Source of the DNA: Actinomyces sp. HMSC035G02
Lineage (GTDB): Bacteria; Actinomycetota; Actinomycetes; Actinomycetales; Actinomycetaceae
DNA length: 64,000 bases
Direction of reading: 5' to 3'
Assembly: GCA_001838165.1 (NCBI GenBank)
Contig: KV835892.1
Coordinates: forward strand, 156,988 to 220,987
Position 1 is the first letter of the stretch, and every line of letters begins with the position of its first letter. Positions 31,186 through 41,512 of the stretch are shown here, in pieces. Under the pieces are notes generated by a model, which did not search any database, was not told where the DNA came from, and saw only the letters and a list, made by a program, of their open reading frames with translations. Made by a program: the position numbers and the translations under genes.

Positions 31186-32991
31186 TCACTTCTCGGATTC
31201 CTCAGACGCTTCCTCGCCGCGCTTCTTCGGCTTCGCATCGACGCCGGCTTCCTTACGCTGCGCGGGCGTGATCGGGGCCGGGGCCTCGGTCAGCGGGTCG
31301 AAACCGCCGCCGGACTTCGGGAAGGCGATGACGTCGCGGATCGACTCGGACTTCGTCAGCAGGGACACGATGCGGTCCCAGCCGAAAGCCACGCCGCCAT
31401 GCGGCGGGGCGCCGAACTTGAAGGCGTCCAGCAGGAAGCCGAACTGCGTCTGGGCTTCCTCCTCGCCGATGCCCATCACGTTGAACACGCGGTTCTGGAT
31501 GTCACGGCGGTGGATACGGATGGAGCCGCCGCCGATCTCGTTGCCGTTGCAGACGATGTCGTACGCGTAGGCCAGCGCGTTGCCCGGATCCTTGTCGAAG
31601 GAGTCAATCCACTCGGGCTTGGGCGAGGTGAACGCGTGGTGGACGGCCGTCCAGGCGCTGTGGCCCAGCGCAACGTCGCCCTCGGCCTCGGCGTCGCCGG
31701 CGGGCTTGAAGAGCGGAGCGTCGACGACCCAGGTGAAGGCCCAGGCATCGGGGTCGATGAGGTTGCAGCGCTTGCCGATCTCAAGGCGAGCAGCGCCGAG
31801 CAGCTCGCGCGACGGAGTCGGCTTGCCAGCGGCGAAGAAGATGCAGTCGCCAGGCTTGGCACCGGTGGCGGCAGCAAGGCCCTCACGCTCAGACTCGGTG
31901 ATGTTCTTAGCGACGGGGCCGCCGAGCGTGCCGTCCTCGGCAATCGTGACATACGCCAGGCCCTTGGCGCCGCGCGCCTTGGCCCATTCCTGCCACTTGT
32001 CGAAGGTGCGACGCGGCTGCGAGCCGCCACCGGGCATGACGACGGCACCCACGTAGGGGGCCTGGAACACGCGGAAGGTCGTGTCCTTGAAGTACTCGGT
32101 GAGCTCGGTGAGCTCGAGACCGAAGCGCAGGTCGGGCTTATCCGAGCCGTAGCGCTCCATGGCGTCCTTGTAGGTCATGCGCGGGATCGGCGTGGACAGG
32201 TCGTAGCCGATGAGCGCCCACACGTTCTTCAACACATCCTCGGCGACCTCGATGACGTCGTCCTGGTCCACGAAGCTCATCTCGATGTCGAGCTGGGTGA
32301 ACTCGGGCTGACGGTCGGCGCGGAAGTCCTCGTCGCGGTAGCAGCGCGCGATCTGGAAGTAGCGCTCCATACCGGCCACCATGAGCAGCTGCTTGAAGAG
32401 CTGGGGCGACTGAGGCAGGGCGTACCAGGAGCCGGGCGAGAGGCGAGCCGGGACGATAAAGTCGCGGGCGCCCTCGGGGGTCGAACGGGTCAGCGTCGGG
32501 GTCTCGATCTCGACGAAGTCGCGGGCGTAGAGCGCCTCACGAGCGGCGCGGGAGACCTTCGAGCGCAGGCGAATCGCGTACTGCTCGGGCTCGCGACGCA
32601 GGTCGAGGTAGCGGTACTTCAGGCGGGTTTCCTCGCCCACGTTGCCGGAATCTTCAGCATTGGAGGACACCTGGAACGGCAGAGGCGCGCTGGTGTTCAG
32701 GATTTCAATATCGTCGCCCATCACCTCGATGGCGCCGGTGGCCAGGTGCGGGTTTTCGTTGCCCTCGGGGCGAGCACAGACCTCGCCGGTGACCTTCAGG
32801 ACGAACTCGGAGCGCAGCTCGTGGGCGACACGCTCGTCGCGGACGACAACCTGAGCGATGCCCGACGCGTCGCGCAGGTCGATGAACGCCACGCCACCGT
32901 GGTCACGACGACGATCCACCCAACCGGTGAGCGTCACAGTCTGACCGACAAGGTCGGTGCCGAGGGTTCCAATGTTGTGAGTGCGGAGCAC
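31186..32991 (-). CDS. aspS: Aspartyl-tRNA synthetase
   Basis: AspRS (601 residues), bacterial type. The N-terminal OB domain reads [20 protein letters not shown]; class II motif 2 is [20 protein letters not shown], the GAD insertion domain follows, and motif 3 is [14 protein letters not shown]. The C-terminal tail is Lys/Glu-rich. I chose GTG 32991 ([10 protein letters not shown], preceded by AAAGGA) over the ATG at 33015. If tRNA-Asn is made by the indirect route the enzyme may be non-discriminating; no gatCAB gene is here. It is divergent from the MFS gene with a 100-base shared control region. Confidence 0.97.
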   Translation of the reverse strand: MLRTHNIGTLGTDLVGQTVTLTGWVDRRRDHGGVAFIDLRDASGIAQVVVRDERVAHELRSEFVLKVTGEVCARPEGNENPHLATGAIEVMGDDIEILNTSAPLPFQVSSNAEDSGNVGEETRLKYRYLDLRREPEQYAIRLRSKVSRAAREALYARDFVEIETPTLTRSTPEGARDFIVPARLSPGSWYALPQSPQLFKQLLMVAGMERYFQIARCYRDEDFRADRQPEFTQLDIEMSFVDQDDVIEVAEDVLKNVWALIGYDLSTPIPRMTYKDAMERYGSDKPDLRFGLELTELTEYFKDTTFRVFQAPYVGAVVMPGGGSQPRRTFDKWQEWAKARGAKGLAYVTIAEDGTLGGPVAKNITESEREGLAAATGAKPGDCIFFAAGKPTPSRELLGAARLEIGKRCNLIDPDAWAFTWVVDAPLFKPAGDAEAEGDVALGHSAWTAVHHAFTSPKPEWIDSFDKDPGNALAYAYDIVCNGNEIGGGSIRIHRRDIQNRVFNVMGIGEEEAQTQFGFLLDAFKFGAPPHGGVAFGWDRIVSLLTKSESIRDVIAFPKSGGGFDPLTEAPAPITPAQRKEAGVDAKPKKRGEEASEESEK

Positions 32992-33093
32992 TGTGATTCC
33001 TTTCGTAGTTACCATCCGCGAGACAGGCGGCGGCGCTGTTATTGTACGCCCACCTTCCGAAGAGTCGCGCGTGCCGCGAGTAGGATAGTCACC

Positions 33094-34509
33094 ATGCCCG
33101 CCGACGGTTCTTCCTCTTCCACTACCCGCGCCACCTGGACTCCAGCTGAAATCGGGCTGGCAATCGGCTCGGTTCTTCTCATCACACTCGTTGCTTTCGA
33201 GGAACTCGCAGCCACGACGATTATGCCCGCAGTCGTCCAGTCTTTTGACGCTGCCTCCTGGTACCCGATCGCCTCGGGCGCGGCGTTGGCGGCGCAGCTC
33301 AGCGCCACCGTGGTCGCGGGCGCTCTGGCGGATTGGAAGGGACCCCGTTTAGTCCTGCTCGCGGGATTGGTTCTCTTCGCCGTCGGTTTGGTGGTGTGCG
33401 CCGCGGGCACGAACGTGGTTGTGTTCGTTGTCGGCCGCGCGCTTCAGGGGCTCGGCGGAGGCCTTCTCATTGTCCCGCTGTACGTCCTCGTCGGAGCGGT
33501 CGCTACACCCCATCACCGCCCTTCGTTCTTTGCGTCTTTCTCGTTAGCGTGGGTTCTCCCGTCGCTCGTCGGTCCCGCGATCGCGGCCCACGTGACCCAG
33601 GAGTGGGGCTGGCGCTACGTCTTCGGCGTGGTTCCGCTCTTCGTTGCGGTCGCGGCGCTCCCCATCGCCTACGTCCTGCGCTCGATCCCAACTGCACAGG
33701 GGCAGCGCTCCCCCGTGCTCGCGTCCCTCTCGCGAGACGCCGGGCTTGTCGGAATTGGCGTCATGCTGCTGCAGCTTGCGGGCGCGCTGCCCACACCGCT
33801 GGCACAATTCGCGGTCTTCGCCCTCGGCGCGTGCATCGCGGTCTGGGTGCTGCCCCGTCTCCTGCCGCACGGAACATTCGTATCGCGCCGAGGTATGCCA
33901 TCGGCGATTCTGGCAAGGCTGAGCGCGATGGCCTCACAAGTCGGTCTCGCCGTCATGATTCCGCTGATCCTCCAGCGTGTACACGGGTGGTCCGAGGCAT
34001 CCTCCGCCTGGTGGGTCACCCTCGGCTCGCTCACATGGGCCATCGGTGCGGTCGGCCAGGCGCGCGTGCACGATCCGCAGCTGCGACGCCGACTCCCGGT
34101 CGTCGGCGGCGCAATGATGGCAGTCGGAGCGATCCCCGTGGGTGCTCTGCTTCTTCCGTCAATTCCGGTGTGGGTGGCCCTCGTCGGCTGGCTTCTTGTT
34201 GGCCTGGGCGTCGGTCTCGTCCACGCACCCCTTTCCGTCATGGCACTCGAGGTCACCCCTGAATCCAAGCACGGGCGCGTCGCCTCGTGGCTGCAGGTAG
34301 CCGACTCGGCTGGTCCTGCGCTCGAACTCGCCCTCGTTTCCGTGGCCATGAGCGCGTGGGCCGCCACCGCCACGGTGGGCGGGGCGGCCTACGCTCCCTA
34401 TTGGGTCATTGCTGCAGCGCTTGCGATCCTCACCGTGGTTGCCGTGACTCGGCTGCGTCCCTCTTCGGTTCACTCCACGGGCGAGGCAGCTAGCACTCAG
34501 TCATCGTAA
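33094..34509 (+). CDS. Major facilitator superfamily transporter
   Basis: A 471-residue polytopic transporter with about 12-14 membrane helices. MFS motif A is present as [16 protein letters not shown] after helix 2, with an early acidic segment ([17 protein letters not shown]) and [20 protein letters not shown] as in drug/H+ antiporters (DHA2 type). The substrate is unknown; drug or metabolite efflux is the family expectation. The ATG at 33094 has TAGGATAG upstream; the reading frame is open far into aspS (to 31072), but that part is antisense shadow. Its 3' end overlaps the convergent helicase gene by 13 bp. Confidence 0.88.
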   Translation: MPADGSSSSTTRATWTPAEIGLAIGSVLLITLVAFEELAATTIMPAVVQSFDAASWYPIASGAALAAQLSATVVAGALADWKGPRLVLLAGLVLFAVGLVVCAAGTNVVVFVVGRALQGLGGGLLIVPLYVLVGAVATPHHRPSFFASFSLAWVLPSLVGPAIAAHVTQEWGWRYVFGVVPLFVAVAALPIAYVLRSIPTAQGQRSPVLASLSRDAGLVGIGVMLLQLAGALPTPLAQFAVFALGACIAVWVLPRLLPHGTFVSRRGMPSAILARLSAMASQVGLAVMIPLILQRVHGWSEASSAWWVTLGSLTWAIGAVGQARVHDPQLRRRLPVVGGAMMAVGAIPVGALLLPSIPVWVALVGWLLVGLGVGLVHAPLSVMALEVTPESKHGRVASWLQVADSAGPALELALVSVAMSAWAATATVGGAAYAPYWVIAAALAILTVVAVTRLRPSSVHSTGEAASTQSS

Positions 34510-36665
34510 CGGCGCTTGCCGAAGTGGCGGCGTCCGCCGTCGCGGCCTCCGTCACGGTCCCAACCGCCATCGCGGCCACCCTCACGCTCGCGGCGGGCAC
34601 GCTTAATGTCCTTCTCCCAGCGCTCGGTGCGAACCGAGCGGCGCGGACGGGACCCGTCGCCCTTTTCGAAGCGGTGCGGACGCTTCTCATCACGGTCACC
34701 GAAGCGGCCCTCGCGATCGCCGTAGCCACCGCGGCCTCGGTTATCTCGGTCGAAGTCGCGGCGTTCACGGCGTTCGAAGCCGTCGCGGTCGCCGTGAGAA
34801 CGGCCGCCGGGGCCCTCGTCCACGCGGATGCGCAGCTGGCGGCCCGAGACGTATCCCTTGGAAATACGGGACAGCTGCTCGCCGGACAGGTCCGCGGTGA
34901 TGTCGACCAGTGAGAAGGTCGGGTAGATCTCGATGTTGCCGATGTCGCGGCCGTCGATGCCGCCCTCGCCTGCGATCGCGCCGACGATCGAACCCGGCTT
35001 CACGCGGTCCTTCTTACCCACCTCGATGCGATAGCGCGTACCGGAGCCGGGTGCCGGGCGGCCGCCGCCGCGACGACGGGCACCGTTCGCGCCTCCCTTA
35101 ATCGGGCGGTCTTTGTCGCGACCGGCCTCGAAAGTGGCGCCGACGAACTCGCCGGACTCGTCCAGCTGTTCCTCACGGCGGATCTTGCCATTACCGCGAC
35201 GATCCTTCTCGACGCGGGGGGCGGGGCCATCGTCGCCAACAGCCGTCGCCATGAGGGCGGCGGCGATGTCCTCGACGGACATCTCACCGCCGAGGTCGGC
35301 GAGCAGACGCTTATACATGTCGAGACGGCCACGCTCGATGCGAGCGGACAGGCCCTCGAGTAGGCGGCTGGCGCGGAATTCGGAGACGGCTGCGGGCGAG
35401 GGAATCTCGACTTCTTCCATCTCGGTGCCCGTCAGCTTCTCGATACGGCGCAGACGGCCGTGCTCGCGCGGGGTGAAGAAGGTCAGCGCGCGACCCTCGC
35501 GACCCGCGCGGCCGGTGCGACCGATGCGGTGAACGTAGGCCTCGGGCTCGCGCGGAACGTCGAAGTTAACAACGAGGGAAATACGCTCGACATCGAGGCC
35601 TCGGGCGGCCACGTCGGTCGCGACCAACACGTCGAGCGAGCCGTTCTTCAGGCGCTCAACCATGCGCTCGCGCTCGGTCTGAGCGACATCGCCGGAAATG
35701 CCGGCGGCGCGGAATCCGCGGCTCGACAGCTCCAGCGACACCTCTTCGACATCGGCGCGCGTGCGCACGAAAACGATGGCGGCGTCAGCCTCTTCCTGGC
35801 CTTCCTTGATGTGCTGGGCGCGGGTGGCCAGCACGCGCGAGAGCGCACCGATCTTGTGCTTGTAGGGCACCACCGCGTAGGTCTGATGGATGGTATCCAC
35901 CGTCGAAGACTCGGTGGAGACCGCGACCTTGACCGGATCCTTCAGGTGCTCGCGGGCGACCTTTTCGATGGCGGCGGGCATCGTCGCGCTGAACAGGGCC
36001 GTCAGGCGATCATCCGGGGCGCTCGACGCGATCGTCTCCACATCCTCAGCAAAGCCCATACGCAGCATTTCGTCGGCCTCGTCGAGGACCAGCATGCGCA
36101 CGTTCGACAGGTCGAGGGCGCCCTTCTCGATGAGGTCGATGACGCGACCCGGAGTGCCGACGACAACCTGAGCGCCGCGCTTGAGCGCACCGATCTGCGG
36201 GCCGTAGGGCGAGCCACCGTAGACGGGAACGACGTCGAGGCGGGCCGTACGTGCGGCGAAATCCTCGATCGCCTGGGCGCTCTGCATCGCGAGCTCACGG
36301 GTGGGGGCAAGCACGAGGGCCTGGACGTCGCGCTCGTCCGCGTCGACAATCGCCAGAAGCGGCAGACCGAATGCAGCGGTCTTACCGGTACCGGTCTGGG
36401 CGATGCCGACGACGTCGCGCAGCTCCAGCAGCGGCGGAATAGCAGCGGCCTGAATCGGGGTGGGGACGCGGAATCCCATGTCGGTGACGGCCGCGAGGAT
36501 CTCCTCGGGCAGGCCGAGGCTCGCGAAGGGCACGGTATCCGCATCCTCCTCGTCCGCGCCGTGATCATCGAGATCACGGTCATCGTCGAGGTCGTCGATA
36601 TCGTCGGCAATTGCCGTCATCTCGCGCTCATCGTCAGCGCGTTCCATGAAATCGTCAGAGGGCAT
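34497..36665 (-). CDS. DEAD-box RNA helicase (CsdA/DeaD type)
   Basis: An ATP-dependent RNA helicase (722 residues) likely used in ribosome assembly or mRNA turnover, often cold-induced in this group. The N-terminal 40 residues are very acidic. Helicase motifs in order: Q motif FRVPTPIQAAAIP, I AQTGTGKTA, Ia APTRELAMQ, II VLDEADEML, III SATMP, V ATDVAARGLD, VI HRIGRTGRAGR. Then come a dimerisation-like segment, a DbpA RNA-binding domain (TRYRIEVGKKDRVKPGSIVG) and a ~110-residue Arg/Gly/Asp-rich tail (RDNRGRGGYGDREGRFGDRD) that would bind RNA or drive condensation. The ATG follows AAGGATG. It is convergent with the MFS gene. Confidence 0.95.
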   Translation of the reverse strand: MPSDDFMERADDEREMTAIADDIDDLDDDRDLDDHGADEEDADTVPFASLGLPEEILAAVTDMGFRVPTPIQAAAIPPLLELRDVVGIAQTGTGKTAAFGLPLLAIVDADERDVQALVLAPTRELAMQSAQAIEDFAARTARLDVVPVYGGSPYGPQIGALKRGAQVVVGTPGRVIDLIEKGALDLSNVRMLVLDEADEMLRMGFAEDVETIASSAPDDRLTALFSATMPAAIEKVAREHLKDPVKVAVSTESSTVDTIHQTYAVVPYKHKIGALSRVLATRAQHIKEGQEEADAAIVFVRTRADVEEVSLELSSRGFRAAGISGDVAQTERERMVERLKNGSLDVLVATDVAARGLDVERISLVVNFDVPREPEAYVHRIGRTGRAGREGRALTFFTPREHGRLRRIEKLTGTEMEEVEIPSPAAVSEFRASRLLEGLSARIERGRLDMYKRLLADLGGEMSVEDIAAALMATAVGDDGPAPRVEKDRRGNGKIRREEQLDESGEFVGATFEAGRDKDRPIKGGANGARRRGGGRPAPGSGTRYRIEVGKKDRVKPGSIVGAIAGEGGIDGRDIGNIEIYPTFSLVDITADLSGEQLSRISKGYVSGRQLRIRVDEGPGGRSHGDRDGFERRERRDFDRDNRGRGGYGDREGRFGDRDEKRPHRFEKGDGSRPRRSVRTERWEKDIKRARREREGGRDGGWDRDGGRDGGRRHFGKRRYDD

Positions 36666-36893
36666 AATTCATCCTTGCGTGGTGCAATCGGTGTCAGCAA
36701 AACCATCGGGGCGGGCCTACTCGGCTCCTCGGCGCGGCCTCACCCATAACAACAAATCCCGCATCCCGCGGGCACCATAACAAGGGGCAGCGCCTCATCG
36801 CTATGACCAGCATACCCTCGCGCGCAGCTCGTAGAGGCGCGTGGTCGGCGAACTCACTGTCAGCGAATCGTCCCTTCGTCGCTCAGACGGCGC

Positions 36894-38483
36894 TCAGAGC
36901 GGCAGGCGGGCAAGGAACGAGGCAATCGTCACCTGTCGATTGTCCTCGGACCGCAGGGGAGCAACAACGAGTCGATCGACAGCATCACGGCACAGTCCCT
37001 GCAGGTCTCGCATCACGACGCGTCGACGCCGCGATGCAGCCCACCGGGCGAGTGCCCGGCTCATGCACGCGCACAGAACCGTGATCAAAAGGCCCAACGC
37101 GACAAGAGCCGTCGGAAGCGGAATCGGCCCGAGCGCGGGGACGCGAACGTCAATGAGGACAGCCCTACCCAGGTGCACGAGAACAATCCACGCCACGCCC
37201 ACGACGACGCCGAGCCACGCAAGCAGCTGCGCTCCTCCCAGCACACGACACAGCGCCGGGGCTCCGGTCGACACGCGGATGTGCTCAGCAACCTCGCGAT
37301 GCGCAGCGTCTGGAACCTCTCGCGCCCCGCTGAGCGCGCGCTCGACCAGCGCCGCGCGCCAACGGGCAGGACGCGCCTGCGCGCGCTCCCCAACGGCCCC
37401 GCGCACAGCGTTGACGAAGGAAGCTTCATCGGAGGCGGACCGAGTCGGCAGCGTCGGAGTCGTCGCACCCTCGGCGCGCGACTCATCGTCCAGATGCAGG
37501 CGGCGAAGCGGGTCCGCACCCGTACGCGTTAGCCAGCGCAAGGGCAACCAGCCACCCGCCCGGCGTCCGGCACGCAGCGTCGAGTCAGCCACGGCCTCGG
37601 CGATGATGGGAGCACCCGCAAGATCGGCCGCCGTGCCAGCCAATTCGGCGGCCAGACCATCGGTCTCGAGACCTCGAACCGTGCCGGTCAGCTCCAAGGA
37701 CTCACGCAGCAGCCGAGAGGCCTCACGCAGCGCAGCACGCGCGCGCGACGCCTGCCGCGAGACCCTCTCGGCCTCACGCGTCAGGTACTTAATGAGCGTG
37801 CGCATGCCATCGCCCGTCGTCGACGACACCGCGAAGACCTCAGCGTCAGCCACGCCGCGCTCACTCAGCAGACGACGCAGGTCCTGCTCGATCGCATCAC
37901 GCTCGGGCATGGAGATGGTATCGATGTGCGTGAGGACAACCGTCACCGAAGCGTGAGACGAGCGCAAGCGCGCCAACCACTCGTCGTGAAGACGCGCATC
38001 CGCGTACTTCTGCGGATTGACGACAACAACGAGCGCGTCGACACGCGATGCTAGGCGATCGGTGATCTCCGCGTGGCTGGCCTCGACCGAATCGATGTCC
38101 GGCAGATCGACGACGACGGTGTTGCCAGGGAGTGCCTGCGGAGCCTCCACCCGGCGACCGATGCCCAGCCACCCCAGCAGTTCCTGCGGTTCTCGGCCTC
38201 GCGGCAGCACGGCGCACGCTTCATTCGTCGTGGGGCGTCGAACACCTGCGGTGACGACCTCTCCCCCGCTGAGCGCATTCACCAGAGAGGACTTGCCAGC
38301 GCCCGTGCCTCCCAGCATGCCGATGACACACCAGGACGGGTCGACCTCGCTACGTTCGGACGTCACGTCAATGAGCTCGCGAATACGCGCCAGGGTCTGG
38401 TCATCGAGATCCCGAGCAGCCACAGTGCATATCTCGTCGAGCTGCTGGGCGGCCGACGCCACGGCGTTCGTCGCTCGCCTCAT
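36894..38483 (-). CDS. Membrane-bound dynamin-like/YfjP-type GTPase (second of a pair)
   Basis: A 529-residue GTPase. G1 is MLGGTGAGKSSLVNALSGG, the switch Thr lies in RRPTTNEA, G3 is VVDLPDIDSVEASH (DxxD instead of DxxG), and G4 is VVLTHID. After a helical middle region there are two close membrane segments (LLAWLGVVVGVAWIVLVHLG and ALGLLITVLCACMSRALARW) and a basic C-terminus. This layout resembles the paired bacterial dynamin-like proteins DynA/DynB of Streptomyces, which act at division septa; equivalence is inference. It overlaps the first GTPase gene by 4 bp and ends the hisS operon. Confidence 0.82.
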   Translation of the reverse strand: MRRATNAVASAAQQLDEICTVAARDLDDQTLARIRELIDVTSERSEVDPSWCVIGMLGGTGAGKSSLVNALSGGEVVTAGVRRPTTNEACAVLPRGREPQELLGWLGIGRRVEAPQALPGNTVVVDLPDIDSVEASHAEITDRLASRVDALVVVVNPQKYADARLHDEWLARLRSSHASVTVVLTHIDTISMPERDAIEQDLRRLLSERGVADAEVFAVSSTTGDGMRTLIKYLTREAERVSRQASRARAALREASRLLRESLELTGTVRGLETDGLAAELAGTAADLAGAPIIAEAVADSTLRAGRRAGGWLPLRWLTRTGADPLRRLHLDDESRAEGATTPTLPTRSASDEASFVNAVRGAVGERAQARPARWRAALVERALSGAREVPDAAHREVAEHIRVSTGAPALCRVLGGAQLLAWLGVVVGVAWIVLVHLGRAVLIDVRVPALGPIPLPTALVALGLLITVLCACMSRALARWAASRRRRVVMRDLQGLCRDAVDRLVVAPLRSEDNRQVTIASFLARLPL

Positions 38484-40132
38484 GCCAGCACCTCCCGGGC
38501 GCTCTCAACGGCCGTCGCCAGCTTGTCGACGAGAACCTTGTCGGAAGCGTGGTCAAGGCTCGCGCTCACCGGGGCAACGACATCCGACAGCGACTCGCCG
38601 GCGAGGCGTTCGAGCGCCGCACGGGCCTGCTCGGCCAGCGAGCGAACCGTGCGCTCGCCGAAATAGGCTTCCAGGACGGTCTGCGACAGGGCGGCCGATG
38701 CGCCGGCGATACCGACTTCGACACCGGTAAGACCACCGGTCATCGTAAACGCCGTCACCATCAGCGACACCGTCACGACGTTAATGCCGCCCGCGAGCAT
38801 GCGCCCGCTGACGCGCGAGGACTCGGCCTGGCCACGAATGATCTGCGTGACCTCGCGCGTCCACTCCTGCGCGACCGTGCGTGCGCGCTGCGCCGCTGCA
38901 TCGACATCGAGCAGGTCATCGAAAGACGACGTATCGATGACCGAACGCGCCCTGCGCAGGGATTCCCCCCACGCCCGGTGATACTGGTCCGCCAAGCGCT
39001 GCGCGAGGCCTCCGGTCAGGTCGCGCTGCACTTGAACGTCCGGGGCCGCCTGTCCGCGAAGAGCCCCCATGACGCGCGAGCTCAGGCCGGAAAACACACG
39101 CGAAACGGTCTTGGACATATCCCACGAACCCAGCACCTCGGCGATACGTGCGCTTACTTCGCCGCGCAGCACGTCGTCGCTGGACGAGGAGGACACCTCC
39201 CGGGCATAGGAAGCAACGAGCTGGGCGATATCATCGGAGGCCGCCTCGAACTCACGGTTGCGCTGCCTCGCAGCCTCGAGCGCGCGAGTCGTCTCCTCCA
39301 ACGACGAAGCGACGGCACCGGACAGCGATCGGCGCACGATCGCGGCGCGTTCCTCGGCATCCCTTCCGATTCCCTCCAGGTATGCGCCAATCGACGCGAT
39401 TGCCTCGGCGGGCAGGCGGGAGTCGCTCAGCGGCTGCTCCTCGACCGTATGAATCGCGACCTCACCCAGGCCTCGCCGCTGAGCCAACGCCGCCAGATCC
39501 TCACGAATTTCCTGCGTCGCCCCAGCAGGGACACGGTTGAGCACAATAGCGACACGCAATCCGCGGCTCGCGGCTTCCTCCAGGTGCTTCCACGCCACCG
39601 CATCCGCGTAGCGGGCGGCGGTCGTGACGAACACCCACAGGTCTGCACCATCGAGCAGCTCCGCAGCCAGGCGACGGTTTCCATCCTCGACGGAATCGAT
39701 GTCCGGGGCATCCACGATGCCCACGGCGGGCCACAGCGTCTCCTCGACCGCGATCGTGATCGCATCAAGGCTGTCCCCGCCCGTACCCTCACTCTTCGCC
39801 AAGCGTGGCAGCACGCGGTCCGACATGAACCACTCGCGTGCCTTGGGCGAGCACACCAACACGGGGCGTCGAGTCGTCGGACGCACCGCGCCCGCCCGGC
39901 TCACGTTTCGGCCAAGCAGCGAATTGACGAGCGTCGACTTACCCGACCCCGTCGAGCCGCCGACGACCACCAGCACGGGTGCATCCGCGTCCTCGAGGCG
40001 CGGCAACACGACGTCCTGCAGGCGTCGCAGCGCGCGCTCCGCGTCGCCACGACTCCCGTCCGGAATGGCATGGAGCGTTTCCTCGAGGGCTTGCGCCAGC
40101 GAGCGAGCTGCTTCAACCGCCGTGAGGGACAC
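38480..40132 (-). CDS. Dynamin-like/YfjP-type GTPase (first of a pair)
   Basis: A 550-residue GTPase. G1 is VVGGSTGSGKSTLVNSLLGR, the switch Thr lies in VRPTTRRP, G3 is GIVDAPDIDSVEDGNRR and G4 is the degenerate VLNRV. Long helical segments follow (SLEETTRALEAARQRNREFE), then a hydrophobic stretch GGINVVTVSLMVTAFTMTGG near the C-terminus that may insert in the membrane. It starts with GTG directly after the hisS stop and overlaps its partner by 4 bp, so the two are made together and may form a hetero-oligomer. G3 is of the same DxPDIDS type in both, supporting a common origin. Confidence 0.82.
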   Translation of the reverse strand: MSLTAVEAARSLAQALEETLHAIPDGSRGDAERALRRLQDVVLPRLEDADAPVLVVVGGSTGSGKSTLVNSLLGRNVSRAGAVRPTTRRPVLVCSPKAREWFMSDRVLPRLAKSEGTGGDSLDAITIAVEETLWPAVGIVDAPDIDSVEDGNRRLAAELLDGADLWVFVTTAARYADAVAWKHLEEAASRGLRVAIVLNRVPAGATQEIREDLAALAQRRGLGEVAIHTVEEQPLSDSRLPAEAIASIGAYLEGIGRDAEERAAIVRRSLSGAVASSLEETTRALEAARQRNREFEAASDDIAQLVASYAREVSSSSSDDVLRGEVSARIAEVLGSWDMSKTVSRVFSGLSSRVMGALRGQAAPDVQVQRDLTGGLAQRLADQYHRAWGESLRRARSVIDTSSFDDLLDVDAAAQRARTVAQEWTREVTQIIRGQAESSRVSGRMLAGGINVVTVSLMVTAFTMTGGLTGVEVGIAGASAALSQTVLEAYFGERTVRSLAEQARAALERLAGESLSDVVAPVSASLDHASDKVLVDKLATAVESAREVLA

Positions 40133-41485
40133 TCAGTCCGTCACCTTCTCGATAGTGGGCACCGCGTCGGCCTCGGGCAGAACCCACGTCTGCGGGTCGG
40201 CGTCTACCTGATCACCGCTACGAATGTCCTTCACCGTGTCGGCAGTCCCCTCATCGCCCGGGAACCAGACGTAGGGGATTCCGCGCTTATCGGCGAACTT
40301 GATCTGCTTGCCGAACTTCGCGGCGCTGGGAGCAACGTCCGTCGAGATACCGCGCGAACGCAGCACGGCGGCAATGGACTCCGAGCGCTCACGCTGTTCC
40401 TCCGCGATAACCGCGACCACGACCGCCGTGGGCACCTTGCGAGAAGCGGTCACCATCGGCGCGGAAATCATGCGCGACACGAGGCGCGAGACGCCAATCG
40501 ACAGACCGACGCCCGGGTACGTGCGCTTGCCGTCCTTTGCCAGGGAGTCGTAGCGGCCACCCGAGCAGATCGAGCCGAGGTCCTCATGGCCTTCGATCTC
40601 CGACTCGTACACGCTGCCCGTGTAGTAGTCGAGGCCGCGAGCAATCTTGAGGTCCGCGACGACCGCACCCGGCATCCGCTTGTTCGCAGTATCGAGGAGC
40701 TCGGTCAGCTCCTTCAGGCCCTCATCCAGCAGTTCGCCGCGCACGCCGAGCTCGGCCAGACGCGTGCGCACCTCGGAAGAGTCGGACGTGCGGATCTGCG
40801 CCATCTGGAGCAGGACGGATGCCTGGTCACCGTCGATGCCGGACTGAGCCAGCTCGGCGGCCACGCCCTCCGGGCCGATCTTGTCAATCTTGTCGAGGCC
40901 ACGCAGGGCGGCCTCAACGTCCGTGACGCCCAGGGACTCGCACACACCCTGGACAACCTTGCGATTGTTCACGAGCACACGCACGGGCGGGATCGGCAGG
41001 TTGTTGAGAGCCTGCGCCATCACGAGCGGCAGGTCGACCTCAAAGTGGAACGGGAGCTCGCCGTTACCCACAACGTCGATGTCCGCCTGCGTGAATTCAC
41101 GGAAGCGACCGTCCTGAGGACGCTCACCGCGCCACACCTTCTGGATCTGGTAGCGCTTGAACGGGAAATCCAGCTCGTTCGCATTCTCCACCACGTAGCG
41201 GGCGAAGGGAACGGTCAGGTCGAAGTGCAGACCCATACCCTTGTCCTTGGGAGCGCGTGCGCCCGCCGCCGCGGCCTTCAGGGCCTGCAGGCGGTCGAGC
41301 ACGTAGATCTCCTTAGAGGTCTCGCCCTTTGCTTCGAGTTGCTCGAGGGTCTCGACCGCACGGGTTTCGATGCCCGCAAAGCCGTGCAATTCAAACACGC
41401 GCCGCAGCTCATCGAGGACGTGCATCTCAATGATGCGGCCCTCGGGGAGCCATTCGGGGAAACCTGACAGGGACGTGCGAGCCAT
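40133..41485 (-). CDS. hisS: Histidyl-tRNA synthetase
   Basis: HisRS (450 residues), class II. It begins FPEWLPEGRIIEMHVLDELR and shows motif 1 EIYVLDR, motif 2 QIQKVWRGERPQDGRFREFT, the histidine A motif KIARGLDYYTG, motif 3 VGLSIGVSRLVSRMI and a C-terminal anticodon domain (AVVVAVIAEEQRERSES). It is slightly longer and less conserved at the N-terminus (MARTSLSG) than the short actinobacterial type. Between the metallo-hydrolase (27-base gap) and the GTPase pair (no gap). Confidence 0.95.
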   Translation of the reverse strand: MARTSLSGFPEWLPEGRIIEMHVLDELRRVFELHGFAGIETRAVETLEQLEAKGETSKEIYVLDRLQALKAAAAGARAPKDKGMGLHFDLTVPFARYVVENANELDFPFKRYQIQKVWRGERPQDGRFREFTQADIDVVGNGELPFHFEVDLPLVMAQALNNLPIPPVRVLVNNRKVVQGVCESLGVTDVEAALRGLDKIDKIGPEGVAAELAQSGIDGDQASVLLQMAQIRTSDSSEVRTRLAELGVRGELLDEGLKELTELLDTANKRMPGAVVADLKIARGLDYYTGSVYESEIEGHEDLGSICSGGRYDSLAKDGKRTYPGVGLSIGVSRLVSRMISAPMVTASRKVPTAVVVAVIAEEQRERSESIAAVLRSRGISTDVAPSAAKFGKQIKFADKRGIPYVWFPGDEGTADTVKDIRSGDQVDADPQTWVLPEADAVPTIEKVTD

Positions 41486-41512
41486 TGAGCGTTCTTTCTG
41501 TGAGGAAGGTGG

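Noticed and set aside
32992..33015. ATG start for aspS eight codons upstream
   Set aside because: The GTG at 32991 is preceded by AAAGGA at proper spacing and gives the conserved LRTHN N-terminus.
31072..33093. Possible 674-codon N-terminal extension of the MFS transporter, giving a 1145-residue protein
   Set aside because: The extension is antisense to aspS and carries no domain; the MFS protein has its own ATG and ribosome site at 33094.
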